Positions 53,907 through 62,587 of a DNA stretch of 64,000 nucleotides are shown here, in pieces; position 1 is the first letter of the stretch, and every line of letters begins with the position of its first letter. The notes below the pieces were generated by a model. That model had not been told where the DNA came from. It saw nothing but the letters and a program-made list of their open reading frames with translations, and did no database searches. A program made the translations under genes and the position numbers. Origin of the DNA: RPQJ01 sp052035645 (lineage in GTDB: Bacteria > Pseudomonadota > Gammaproteobacteria > Steroidobacterales > Steroidobacteraceae); the NCBI GenBank assembly GCA_052035645.1, contig JBPOHK010000016.1:6429-70428 (forward strand). Reading direction: 5' to 3'.

Positions 53907-54949
53907 CGCGGACCGCCGCGAAATTCCGCCGCCAGCCGTCGTGCCGCCGCGACCAGGCGGGCGCCGTGCGAATAGATCCGAGCCACGGACAACGTGGGCG
54001 TCAGCTCGCCGCCGAACTGGCTCTTGAAGCGGGTCACCGAATTCAGCGAGGCGTTGGTGAGGTCGTCGGCCTGGTAGCCGGCCGCGGCGAGGGACTCGAA
54101 GGAGCGCCAGCGCAGAAAGGCACTGGCCCCGAGCTTGAGGTACTGCTCGTCCGCGCCGGCGCAGACCGTGTGCGCCACGCGCCCGGGACCCGTCAGCATC
54201 AGTTGCGAGGCGATGACCTGGCCCTGGTACACCGCGTGGCCGAGGCGCGCGAGGCCGGCCGCACAGGCGCGCTCGAAGTAGCGGCGGAACGGCGCTTCGG
54301 GCAGGTACAGCGGCGCGCCGCGTCGCTGGTGCGTCTGCAGGTGCAGCCGGTAGAGCGCGCCGACGTCGTCGTCCTCGCGATAGGTCACGCCCTCCCGGGT
54401 GCAGCGGCGGATGAGGCGCTGCAGGTTCGGGTCCACGCGCTCCCACTGGGCGGCGAGGTCGGCGATCGGCACCACGTAGGTGTACGACAGTCCGGCATCC
54501 CACCCCTGGTCCAGGAACGGACGCAGGTCCCGGAGCGAGCCGTCGCAGTGCAGGCGCACGCTCGCGTACCCCAGCCGGGCCACGTGCGCCTCGAGCGCGG
54601 CCAGGACCGCGACCTGCTGCGCCACGCGATCGGAGTGGAACTTCTTCGGCGGCAGGTCGAGCACCGGGCCGTTGTAGTAGAGGAGCGTCCGGTTCGTCGC
54701 CGCCGGGCCCCACCGCGTGGGCGTGGCGTACAGGGCGAGGCCGCCGACCAGGTGGCCGTGCAGGAAAGCGCCGACGATCCGCCAGCTCGCACCGGTGGCG
54801 GCGCACAGGGCGTCGAGGTACCCGGGCGACGCGTACGGCCCGCCCTGCTCCGAGCGCTGCAGCAGCGCACGCCACGCGTCGAATTCGGTGTCGAGCAACT
54901 CGCGGGTGACGACGCCCGAGTCGCCGGGACCCGACGCCGGCGCGTTCAT
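53903..54949 (-). CDS. GNAT/FemAB-like acyl- or aminoacyltransferase
   Basis: A 348-residue protein of the Acetyltransf_6 group often found in extracellular-polysaccharide clusters. The first half has SPGYLDALCAATGASW and NRTLLYYNGPVLDLPPKKF, and the second has LHLQTHQRRGAPLYLPEAPF and VIASQLMLTGPGRVAHTVCAG with the closing CoA-like fold LTNASLNSVTRFKSQFGG. It could transfer an acyl or aminoacyl group to a sugar amine. It is coupled by ATGA overlaps to the ATP-grasp gene upstream and the TPP gene downstream. Confidence 0.75.
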   Translation of the reverse strand: MNAPASGPGDSGVVTRELLDTEFDAWRALLQRSEQGGPYASPGYLDALCAATGASWRIVGAFLHGHLVGGLALYATPTRWGPAATNRTLLYYNGPVLDLPPKKFHSDRVAQQVAVLAALEAHVARLGYASVRLHCDGSLRDLRPFLDQGWDAGLSYTYVVPIADLAAQWERVDPNLQRLIRRCTREGVTYREDDDVGALYRLHLQTHQRRGAPLYLPEAPFRRYFERACAAGLARLGHAVYQGQVIASQLMLTGPGRVAHTVCAGADEQYLKLGASAFLRWRSFESLAAAGYQADDLTNASLNSVTRFKSQFGGELTPTLSVARIYSHGARLVAAARRLAAEFRGGPR

Positions 54950-56157
54950 GACTTCGTGCCCGACAACCGGTGCGCGAACGCGGCGCTCAGGACCCGCGTG
55001 AATCCGACGATGCCGGGCAGCGGGTCGTCCCAGCAGCCGACGGGCTGCAGCGCGGGCAGCACGTCCCCGGGCCAGCGGCCCCAGCTCGCCCGGCCCTGCT
55101 TCACCAGCGGCTGCATCGCGAAGAAATCGTAGTACGGATACACGCACCTCGCGCCGACGCGGTAGTGCTCGACGGCCGGCACGGGCCGCCCCAGCGCGTC
55201 GTCGTAGGCCATGCGGCAGACGTCGACCCCGCAGCGCACCGCGAAGTCGATGAACCACCACGGCCGCGCGTTGACCTCGAGCAGCTTGAACAACCCGTCG
55301 CGCGGGTCGCGCTTGAACTCGGCCGAGAAGATGCCCCGGTAGGCGACCTCGCCGAGCACCTTGCGCACCGTGTCGACGGCGCCGGCCACCTCTGCGAGCG
55401 GCACGCTCACCATGAACGTGCTGTTGCCGAAGTCGGGCGGGTAGATCCGCAGCCGCCGGCGCGGGAACAGCGCCTTCACGGTGCCCGTCCGATCGACGTA
55501 ACCGTCGATGAAGTAATGCTCGTCGAAGGAACCCGGGATGTACTCCTGGAGGACGACGCTCATGCCGGTCGCGAGCACCTCGTCGAGGCGACGACGTGCA
55601 TCCTCGGCCGTGCGCACCCTGAGGCCCTTGGTGCCGAAGTGCGCGAGGAAGCTCTGCGAATCGGTCGGCTTCAGGAAGTAGAACGTCTCGTCGGACGGCG
55701 GCAGGACCTCGACGTCGGCCACGCTCTCGATCAGCCGCGTGCCTGGCATCGGCACGCCGAGCCGCGCCAGCAACTGGGCGAGCCGTGCCTTGTTCTGCAG
55801 CGTCTCGAGCGCGGCGCGTGGCGGCACCACGCTGCGGTACTGGTCTGACCCGCGCTCGACGAACTCCGCGACGACCTTGTTCCAGTCGTCGCTGCACGCA
55901 CAGAGGTACGCGCGCGGCAGTCCGGATTCCCGCAGCACGCGCTCGAGGAGTTCGAGGCTGGGTCGCGGAGTGCTCTCGAGCGGCCGGGTGCCGGGCAGGG
56001 GCTCGAACCAGCGCGAGCGGCAGATGAGGTCGTCGCGCACGGCCGGGAAGACGTACGCACGGATGCCCGAACGCGAAAACGCGCGCAGCACTCCCAGTCC
56101 CGTCACTCCCCCGGAGAGGATGACCACGGGCCACTCGCCCGGCGCCTCCCGGCTCAC
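54946..56157 (-). CDS. ATP-grasp ligase-like protein
   Basis: A 403-residue protein. An N-terminal Rossmann-like domain (VVILSGGVTGLGVLRAF) is followed by the ATP-grasp core: FYFLKPTDSQSFLAHFGTKG, VVLQEYIPGSFDEHYFIDG, and the metal-binding FKLLEVNARPWWFIDFA. Such proteins couple a carboxylate to an amine or a thiol using ATP. GTG 56157 was chosen because GGAAG lies eight bases upstream and no ATG occurs in frame. It is the first gene of an operon with GNAT, TPP and flippase genes and probably attaches an amino acid or acid to a sugar amine. Confidence 0.78.
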   Translation of the reverse strand: MSREAPGEWPVVILSGGVTGLGVLRAFSRSGIRAYVFPAVRDDLICRSRWFEPLPGTRPLESTPRPSLELLERVLRESGLPRAYLCACSDDWNKVVAEFVERGSDQYRSVVPPRAALETLQNKARLAQLLARLGVPMPGTRLIESVADVEVLPPSDETFYFLKPTDSQSFLAHFGTKGLRVRTAEDARRRLDEVLATGMSVVLQEYIPGSFDEHYFIDGYVDRTGTVKALFPRRRLRIYPPDFGNSTFMVSVPLAEVAGAVDTVRKVLGEVAYRGIFSAEFKRDPRDGLFKLLEVNARPWWFIDFAVRCGVDVCRMAYDDALGRPVPAVEHYRVGARCVYPYYDFFAMQPLVKQGRASWGRWPGDVLPALQPVGCWDDPLPGIVGFTRVLSAAFAHRLSGTKS

Positions 56158-56607
56158 ACCGCTGACTTCCGCAACTGTAACGGTCTCCTTGCGGTCCGCG
56201 TCGCGGGACGGGGACCTCCGATCGTGAATTCTTACATATGCCGGAAAGGCAGGACCAAGATTCGACGCGGCCAGTGCGCGACGCGTCACTGTTTGGCCTG
56301 GTGGCCGATGTGCGCTCCCATCGCGGCCCCGGCCAGCGGGAACCGCGGCCGACCCCGGACGGAGTCCTGCCCGGCCGTGCCGACCGCCTCGCCTCGGCTG
56401 GTGCCGCGGTCGGTGCCGGGCTGTGAGCCCGGTCGACATAAGCTGCCGGAAGGCGGACCTGCTTCGCAGAACGCCGGCGCGTCCTGGGCCAACCTCGCGG
56501 GGCCCGGGACGGCAGGACGCTGGCAGTGACGCGCGCTCGTCGCGCCCTGGAGCGCTGCCTGTGGCCCGAACGGTCATCGCGAGCTTTGCTATCGTATCGA
56601 CAACAAC
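56158..56607. other. Long divergent intergenic region
   Basis: This 450-base gap separates the ATP-grasp operon from the acyl ligase operon. Short open frames inside it have no similarity or good ribosome-binding site. On the minus strand AAGGAG (inside GCAAGGAGACCG) has no usable start codon at the right spacing. On the plus strand the last 30 bases are relatively A/T-rich (TTTGCTATCGTATCG) and may hold the promoter -10. I see no clear regulator-binding palindrome. Confidence 0.5.
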
Positions 56608-58197
56608 ATGAACACGCTGATCCATGACTTGCTGAGCGCGAGCGCCCAGCGCCAGCCGGGCGCCCGCGCGCTGACGTTCAAGAAGATCGACGTCCCCTAC
56701 GCGGACCTGGCCGGGCTCGCGGGCGAATTCTCGCGCGCCCTGCTGGCGGCCGGGCTGTCGAAGCAGGAACGCGCCGCGGTCTACCTGCCGAAACGCATCG
56801 AGACGGTGGCCGCGATCTTCGGGACGACCATGGCGGGGTGCGTGTTCGTGCCCGTCAATCCCCTGCTCAAGCCGCCGCAGGTCGGGCACATCCTGCGCGA
56901 CTGCAACGTCCGCGTGCTCGTCACCACCGCTCAGCGACTGGGCGAACTGGCGGAGGAAATCGCCCAGTGCCCGGACCTGCACACGCTGGTCGTGCTCGAC
57001 GGCGTGCCGACGGCCTCGCCGAAAGGCAAGCACACGGTCGCCTGGGAAGCCTTCCTGGCCGCCGGGGCGGGCACCCCGCATCGGGTCATCGACACCGACA
57101 TGGCGGCGATCTTGTACACGTCCGGCAGCACCGGCAAGCCCAAGGGCGTCGTGCTCTCGCACCGGAACATGGTGACCGGCGCCTGGAGCGTCTCGAGCTA
57201 CCTCGAGAACCGGCCGGAGGACCGCCTGCTCGCCGTGCTGCCGCTCAGCTTCGACTACGGCTTCAGCCAGCTGACCACCGCGTTCCACGTCGGCGCCAGC
57301 GTGGTGCTGATGGACTACCTGCTGCCGCGCGACATCCTCAACGCCGTCGTGCAGCACCGCATCACCGGGCTGGCGGCCGTCCCGCCGGTCTGGATCCAGC
57401 TCGCGGAGCTGACGTGGCCCGGGACGGTGACCGACCACCTGCGCTATTTCACCAACTCCGGCGGCGCGATGCCGACCGCGACGCTCGCGAAGCTGCGCGC
57501 GGCCTGGCCGCGCACCCGGCCGTTCCTCATGTACGGCCTGACGGAGGCGTTCCGCGCCACGTACCTGCCGCCCGAGGAAGTCGACCGGCGGCCCGAATCG
57601 ATGGGCAAGGCCATCCCGAACACCGAGGTCATGGTCGTGCGCCCCGACGGCACGCCATGCGATCCGGAAGAGCCGGGCGAGCTGGTCCAGCGCGGCTCGC
57701 TCGTCGCGCTCGGCTACTGGAACGATCCGGCCAAGACGGCCGAACGCTTCAAGCCCGTACCGGGCCAGCGCGCCGAACTGCCGCTGACGGAGATGGCCGT
57801 CTGGTCCGGCGACACCGTCAGGAAGGACAAGGACGGCTTCCTCTACTTCATCGGACGCAAGGACGAGATGATCAAGACCTCGGGCTACCGCGTCAGCCCG
57901 ACGGAAGTCGAGGAGATCGTCTACGCGTCGGGACTCGTCGGCGATGCCGTCGCCATCGGCGTCCCGCACCCGAAGATCGAGAAGGCGATCGTGGTCGTGG
58001 CATCGCCGGCCGCGAGCGGCGCAACCGATGCCGTCACCGCACAGCTGCTCGATTTCTGCAAGGCCCGCATGCCCAATTTCATGGTGCCGGCGCGGATCGA
58101 GTGGCTCGAGGAGCTGCCGCGCAATCCGAACGGCAAGTTCGACCGGCCGCTGCTGGCCGGCCGGTACCGCGACGTGCTGCAGGACGCCGCCGGATGA
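56608..58197 (+). CDS. AMP-forming acyl-CoA/ACP ligase of the exosortase-A-associated group
   Basis: A 529-residue adenylate-forming enzyme. The ATP-binding loop is ILYTSGSTGKPKGVVLSHRN (about residues 168-187), followed by YGLTEAF and the hinge/lysine end FYFIGRKDEMIKTSGYRVSPTE and NPNGKFDRP. Overall it resembles the acyl-CoA ligase found beside a PLP decarboxylase in exosortase-A/EPS loci. No exosortase or PEP-CTERM protein is visible. Here it is followed by MBOAT, SGNH and ACP genes, so its role is probably to load an acyl group onto the ACP, as DltA does. It lacks a clear ribosome-binding site. Confidence 0.85.
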   Translation: MNTLIHDLLSASAQRQPGARALTFKKIDVPYADLAGLAGEFSRALLAAGLSKQERAAVYLPKRIETVAAIFGTTMAGCVFVPVNPLLKPPQVGHILRDCNVRVLVTTAQRLGELAEEIAQCPDLHTLVVLDGVPTASPKGKHTVAWEAFLAAGAGTPHRVIDTDMAAILYTSGSTGKPKGVVLSHRNMVTGAWSVSSYLENRPEDRLLAVLPLSFDYGFSQLTTAFHVGASVVLMDYLLPRDILNAVVQHRITGLAAVPPVWIQLAELTWPGTVTDHLRYFTNSGGAMPTATLAKLRAAWPRTRPFLMYGLTEAFRATYLPPEEVDRRPESMGKAIPNTEVMVVRPDGTPCDPEEPGELVQRGSLVALGYWNDPAKTAERFKPVPGQRAELPLTEMAVWSGDTVRKDKDGFLYFIGRKDEMIKTSGYRVSPTEVEEIVYASGLVGDAVAIGVPHPKIEKAIVVVASPAASGATDAVTAQLLDFCKARMPNFMVPARIEWLEELPRNPNGKFDRPLLAGRYRDVLQDAAG

Positions 58198-59432
58198 CGC
58201 CCGTCGCGTTCCCCCAGCACGCCGCCCACCCCTATTTCGAGGCCGACGGTGGCGAACTGCTGATCGGCGGTCGCCGGGTGTCCGACCTCGCCCGCGAAAT
58301 CGGGCGCACGCCGTTCTACGCCTACGACGCCACTGTGATGACCCGCAAGGTCGAGGCGCTGCGCGCCGCCCTGCCGCGGGAACTCGAGATCCATTACGCG
58401 ATGAAGGCCAACCCGATGCCCGCGGTCGTGGCCCATTTCTGCCGGCAGGTCGACGGCATCGACGTCGCCTCGGCCGGCGAGATGCGCGTCGCACTGGCCG
58501 CCGGGATGCGGCCGGAGCTGATCAGCTTCGCGGGACCGGGCAAGTCGGTCGCCGAACTCGAGGCCGCGGTGGCCGCGGACATCGTCGTCAACGTGGAGTC
58601 CGAGCTCGAATTGCGGCGCATCGCGTCGATCGCGCAGCGTTCCGGCGCGCGGCCCAGGGTCGCCGTGCGCGTCAACCCGGACTTCGAGCTCAAGACCTCC
58701 GGCATGAAAATGGCGGGCGGCCCGAAGCAGTTCGGCATCGATGCCGAGCGCGTCCCGCAGGTGCTGCAGGAACTGGGCACGCTGCCGGTGCGCTTCCACG
58801 GGTTCCACATCTTCAGCGGCTCGCAGAACCTGCGGCCCGAGATCATCGCCGATGCGCAGCAGAAGTCCGCCGCGCTGGCGATCGAACTGGCGCGCCACGC
58901 GCCGGGGCCCGTCCGCCTGCTGAACCTCGGCGGCGGTTTCGGAATTCCCTATTTCCCGGGCGAACAGCCGCTGGACCTCGCGCCCATCGGCGCCAACCTG
59001 CACGCCCTCCTGCCGCAGATCCGCGCGGCGCTGCCGGAGGCGACCGTCGCGATCGAACTCGGCCGCTACCTCGTCGGGGAATCCGGCGTGTACGTCTGCA
59101 CGGTGCTCGACCGCAAGGTGTCGCGCGGCCAGGTCTTCCTGGTGACCGACGGCGGCCTGCACCACCACCTCGCCGCGTCGGGCAACTTCGGGCAGGTGCT
59201 GCGCAAGAACTACCCGCTGATCGTCGCGAACCGGGTCGGCGCAGGGGCGCGCGAGACGGCCTCGGTCGTGGGCCCGCTGTGCACGCCGCTCGACCTGCTC
59301 GGCGACCGAATGGACCTGGCGGTCGCCGAGGTGGGCGACCTCGTCGCGGTGTTCCAGTCGGGCGCGTACGGCCTCACGGCGAGCCCGCGGGGCTTCCTCA
59401 GCCACCCGGAACCGGCCGAAGTGCTGGTCTGA
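58194..59432 (+). CDS. PLP-dependent decarboxylase of the exosortase-A-associated group
   Basis: A 412-residue fold-type III PLP enzyme related to diaminopimelate/ornithine decarboxylases. K71 in IHYAMKANPMP binds PLP, and NLGGGFGIPYF binds the phosphate. HGFHIFSGSQN and the active-site cysteine in SVVGPLCTPLD complete the site. It would turn an amino acid into an amine. It overlaps the acyl ligase stop (ATGA), matching the fixed ligase-decarboxylase gene pair seen in EPS loci. Substrate is unknown. Confidence 0.86.
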   Translation: MTPVAFPQHAAHPYFEADGGELLIGGRRVSDLAREIGRTPFYAYDATVMTRKVEALRAALPRELEIHYAMKANPMPAVVAHFCRQVDGIDVASAGEMRVALAAGMRPELISFAGPGKSVAELEAAVAADIVVNVESELELRRIASIAQRSGARPRVAVRVNPDFELKTSGMKMAGGPKQFGIDAERVPQVLQELGTLPVRFHGFHIFSGSQNLRPEIIADAQQKSAALAIELARHAPGPVRLLNLGGGFGIPYFPGEQPLDLAPIGANLHALLPQIRAALPEATVAIELGRYLVGESGVYVCTVLDRKVSRGQVFLVTDGGLHHHLAASGNFGQVLRKNYPLIVANRVGAGARETASVVGPLCTPLDLLGDRMDLAVAEVGDLVAVFQSGAYGLTASPRGFLSHPEPAEVLV

Positions 59433-59457
59433 CACCGGGCCGCAGGGGACCGAGACC

Positions 59458-60999
59458 GTGCTGTTCAATTCCTACGCTTTCCTGCTGCTCTACCTGCCGA
59501 TCACCCTCGTTGGCTACTTCCTGCTGGCACGGCGGGACATCCGCTACGCGGCCGGCTGGCTCGCGCTCGCCTCGCTGTTGTTCTACGGCTACTGGGACTT
59601 CCACTACTTCCCGCTGCTGCTCGCCTCGATCGTCTTCAACTTCGTCGTGGGCGGGCGGATCAACCGGGCCGCCGGAACGCCGGCCGCCACGCGCCTGCTG
59701 GCCTTCGGCGTGGCGGTGGACCTCGCCCTCCTCGGCTATTTCAAGTACGCGGACTTCTTCCTGGACAGCATCGCAGCGCTGACCGGCGACCCGCCGCCGC
59801 ACCTCGGCATCATCCTGCCGCTCGGCATCTCGTTCTTCACGTTCACACAGATCGCCTACCTGGCGGATGCGCGCATCGGCAAGGCGCGTGAGTACAACTT
59901 CACGAACTACGTGCTGTTCGTGACCTACTTCCCGCACCTGATCGCGGGCCCGATCCTGCATCACAAGGAGATGATGCCGCAGTTCGCCGACCCGGAGACC
60001 TACCGGATCCGCGCCGGAAATTTCGCCGTCGGCTCGGCCATCTTCGTCATCGGTCTCGCGAAGAAGGTGCTGGTCGCGGACAATCTGTCGCTCTACGCGA
60101 ACGACCTGTTCGGCGCGCCCGGCGAACCCTCGTTCTTCCTCGCCTGGGGCGGCGTGCTGGCCTACACGTTCCAGCTTTACTTCGACTTCTCCGGCTATTC
60201 CGACATGGCCATCGGCCTGAGCCGGATGTTCGGCGTCAAGCTGCCGCTCAACTTCAACTCACCCTACAAGTCGCCGAGCATCTCGGAGTTCTGGCGGCGC
60301 TGGCACATGACACTCTCGCGCTTCCTGCGCGACTACCTGTACATCGCACTCGGCGGCAACCGGCGCGGCCCGGTCCGCCGCTACGCGAACCTGCTGACGA
60401 CGATGCTGCTCGGCGGCCTGTGGCATGGCGCCGGATGGACCTACGTCGCCTGGGGTGGGCTGCACGGCGCGTATCTGGTCGTGAATCACGCGTGGCAGGC
60501 GATGCGCGCCAGGTTGGGGTGGACGCAGACCGGGCGCCTGTACCACCTCTGGGCCGTCGCTCTCACGTTCCTCGCCGCGGTGGTCGCCTGGGTCTTCTTC
60601 CGCGCGACCAGCTTCCAGGATGCGACCGTGATCCTTGCCGGCATGGCGGGCCAGCACGGGTTCGCGCTGCCGCAGCCCATCCTCGGTGCACTCGGCCCGC
60701 TGGGCGACACATTGTCCGGTCTGGGCGTGACCGCCTACCTCGGCGGCGGCCAGCGCTTCGTGGAGACCTGGGCCTGGACTGTGGTCGGCGCCACGATCGC
60801 GTTTCTCGCCCCCAACACGCAGCAGATCGTGGGGCGCTTCGAGCCGGCGCTCGATTTCCGCGCCAGCGACTGCTCGCCGATCCTGCTGCCGGTGCAGTGG
60901 CGACCGACCGCGACTTGGTCCGTCCTGCTCGGCGTCCTCGGCACCGCCTGCTTCCTGGCGCTGAGCCGGCCCACCGAGTTCCTTTACTTCCAGTTCTGA
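59458..60999 (+). CDS. MBOAT-family membrane O-acyltransferase (AlgI/DltB-like)
   Basis: A 513-residue polytopic protein with about ten to twelve membrane segments. The catalytic histidine is H323 in GGLWHGAGWTYVAWGG. Conserved blocks are LPLGISFFTFTQIAYLADA, FPHLIAGPI, YTFQLYFDFSGYSDMAIGL, NFNSPYKSPSISEFWRRWHMTLS. The length matches AlgI rather than DltB. It would carry an acyl group from the cytoplasmic carrier across the membrane. The GTG start follows GGGGACC. The next gene, an SGNH-like protein, is the usual partner of such MBOATs. Confidence 0.92.
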   Translation: MLFNSYAFLLLYLPITLVGYFLLARRDIRYAAGWLALASLLFYGYWDFHYFPLLLASIVFNFVVGGRINRAAGTPAATRLLAFGVAVDLALLGYFKYADFFLDSIAALTGDPPPHLGIILPLGISFFTFTQIAYLADARIGKAREYNFTNYVLFVTYFPHLIAGPILHHKEMMPQFADPETYRIRAGNFAVGSAIFVIGLAKKVLVADNLSLYANDLFGAPGEPSFFLAWGGVLAYTFQLYFDFSGYSDMAIGLSRMFGVKLPLNFNSPYKSPSISEFWRRWHMTLSRFLRDYLYIALGGNRRGPVRRYANLLTTMLLGGLWHGAGWTYVAWGGLHGAYLVVNHAWQAMRARLGWTQTGRLYHLWAVALTFLAAVVAWVFFRATSFQDATVILAGMAGQHGFALPQPILGALGPLGDTLSGLGVTAYLGGGQRFVETWAWTVVGATIAFLAPNTQQIVGRFEPALDFRASDCSPILLPVQWRPTATWSVLLGVLGTACFLALSRPTEFLYFQF

Positions 61000-61002
61000 A
61001 CC

Positions 61003-62247
61003 TTGAACGCCCACCCCGACACCGATGCAGCCTCCTACCTCCGGCGCTTCCTCGCGACGCTGGCAGGCGGGCTCCTGCTCGTCGCGCTGGTCAACCTCTG
61101 GGTCGATCCTTACCGGTACTTCGAGGTCTTGCCGGTCTCGAGGCTGACGGCCACCAAGGTCCTGCCGCAGTCGAACATCGGCGCGGTCAAGGTGCTCAAC
61201 GCCATCGCAGCGCAGCCGCGCTGCCTCGTCGCCGGGAATTCCCGCGCGGACATTGGTTTCGACCCCGGTCACCGCAGCTGGACGGGCTGCGAGGGCAAGG
61301 TCTACAACATGGCGGTGCCCGGCGCCGGCATTTCGCGCGTGCGCGACGACTTCGAGTCGGTCGTGGTGCGGGCGCCCGTGAAACTCGCGGTGATCGGCAT
61401 CGACTTCCAGGACTTCGTCCTGAACGCCTACCCCGTCGGCACGCCCGTCCGCAATCCGCGCCCGCAACCCGAGCGCCTGCGGCGCGAGGAGCGGCTGCAC
61501 GCGTTGTTCACGCTGGCCGGCCTGACGGACAGCCTGGCGACCCTGCGTGCGGCGAGCGCGCCGTATCCGGCGACGCTGCGGGCAGACGGCCTCAACCCGC
61601 TGCGGGACTATCTGGCGATCGCGGCACGCGAAGGCTACCCGTCGATGTTCCGCCAGCGCCTGAACGAGACCTCTGCCAACTACGTGCGGGCCCGCAAGGG
61701 CATCTATCCGCCAGGCGCCAGCGACTCTGCCGAGTTCGAAGCGCTGCGCGAGATCCTCGCCGTCGCGCGTGAGCATGACATCCGCCTGTACCTGGTCACC
61801 TACCCGTACCACGCCCAGTACTACGCGATGTTCGACGAGCTGGGACTGTGGCCGGAGTTCGAGCTCTGGAAACGTCGGCTGCTCGACACCGTCGTGACGG
61901 CCGATCCGGACGGCGAACGCGTGCAGCTCTGGGACTTCGCGGCCGTCTCGGCCCCGGCGCGGCTGCCGGTCGAGGATTCGGACCAGCATGGCTCGGCGCT
62001 CTGGTACTGGGAGGCCGGCCACTTCAAACGCGCGCTCGGCGACCGGCTGCTGGACCAGATGTTCGGCGCGACGACGGCCGTGGAACCGGGCATGGGAACC
62101 CGTCTGACGCCGGCCACCGTCGACGCCTGGTTGTCCGCACAACGGGCCGCGCTCGAGGATTTCGCGCGGGTCGCCCCGGACCAGCGCCGGGACGTCCGCG
62201 AGGCCCTCGCCCGCGCCGTGGCTGCCACTGCGGTGCAACGCCCGTGA
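61003..62247 (+). CDS. Membrane-anchored SGNH-like (DltD/AlgX/AlgJ-type) protein
   Basis: A 414-residue protein with one N-terminal membrane helix (LATLAGGLLLVALVNLWV) and a large domain outside the membrane. It has the SGNH-like nucleophile block LVAGNSRADIGFDP (S80) and a late WEAGHFKRALGDRLLD (H340) that would complete the catalytic set; GIDFQDF is the middle block. Such proteins accept acyl groups from MBOAT partners and move them to a polysaccharide. TTG 61003 lies three bases after the MBOAT stop. No ATG is available at the N-terminus. Confidence 0.8.
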   Translation: MNAHPDTDAASYLRRFLATLAGGLLLVALVNLWVDPYRYFEVLPVSRLTATKVLPQSNIGAVKVLNAIAAQPRCLVAGNSRADIGFDPGHRSWTGCEGKVYNMAVPGAGISRVRDDFESVVVRAPVKLAVIGIDFQDFVLNAYPVGTPVRNPRPQPERLRREERLHALFTLAGLTDSLATLRAASAPYPATLRADGLNPLRDYLAIAAREGYPSMFRQRLNETSANYVRARKGIYPPGASDSAEFEALREILAVAREHDIRLYLVTYPYHAQYYAMFDELGLWPEFELWKRRLLDTVVTADPDGERVQLWDFAAVSAPARLPVEDSDQHGSALWYWEAGHFKRALGDRLLDQMFGATTAVEPGMGTRLTPATVDAWLSAQRAALEDFARVAPDQRRDVREALARAVAATAVQRP

Positions 62248-62328
62248 AATGCCCGGCGCGACATAATGCAATCGGCCGTTGGCCGAACGCGTGATAATCT
62301 TAGGACTCACAAGAAGCAGGCCCCCATC

Positions 62329-62574
62329 GTGACGATCAGCAAGGAACAGGCGCAGGCGCAGCTGGAGCGCGTCTTTCAGGAAGTGTTCGACGACGATTCG
62401 CTGCGCATCGGCGAGGACATGACGCGCGAGAGCTTCCCGACCTGGGACAGCCTCGGCCACATCCGCCTCGTCTCGGCCATGGAAGAGGCCTTCGGCGTGA
62501 GTTTCAGCATCGAGGAGATCGAGGCCATGACCAGCGTCGGGCGGATCCTCGAGAGGATCGTCGCGAAGGCCTGA
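62329..62574 (+). CDS. Acyl carrier protein
   Basis: An 81-residue four-helix carrier with the phosphopantetheine serine S41 in TWDSLGHIRLVSAMEEAFG. It is acidic overall and ends AKA. The GTG start at 62329 sits after AGCAGG. It lies after an 81-base gap in which GATAAT (62293-62298) may be an internal -10. It is not the fatty-acid AcpP (no fab genes nearby); its neighbours indicate a dedicated carrier for the DltC-like step, fed by the ligase and/or the FkbH protein. Confidence 0.9.
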   Translation: MTISKEQAQAQLERVFQEVFDDDSLRIGEDMTRESFPTWDSLGHIRLVSAMEEAFGVSFSIEEIEAMTSVGRILERIVAKA

Positions 62575-62587
62575 GGTCTCGACCCGC

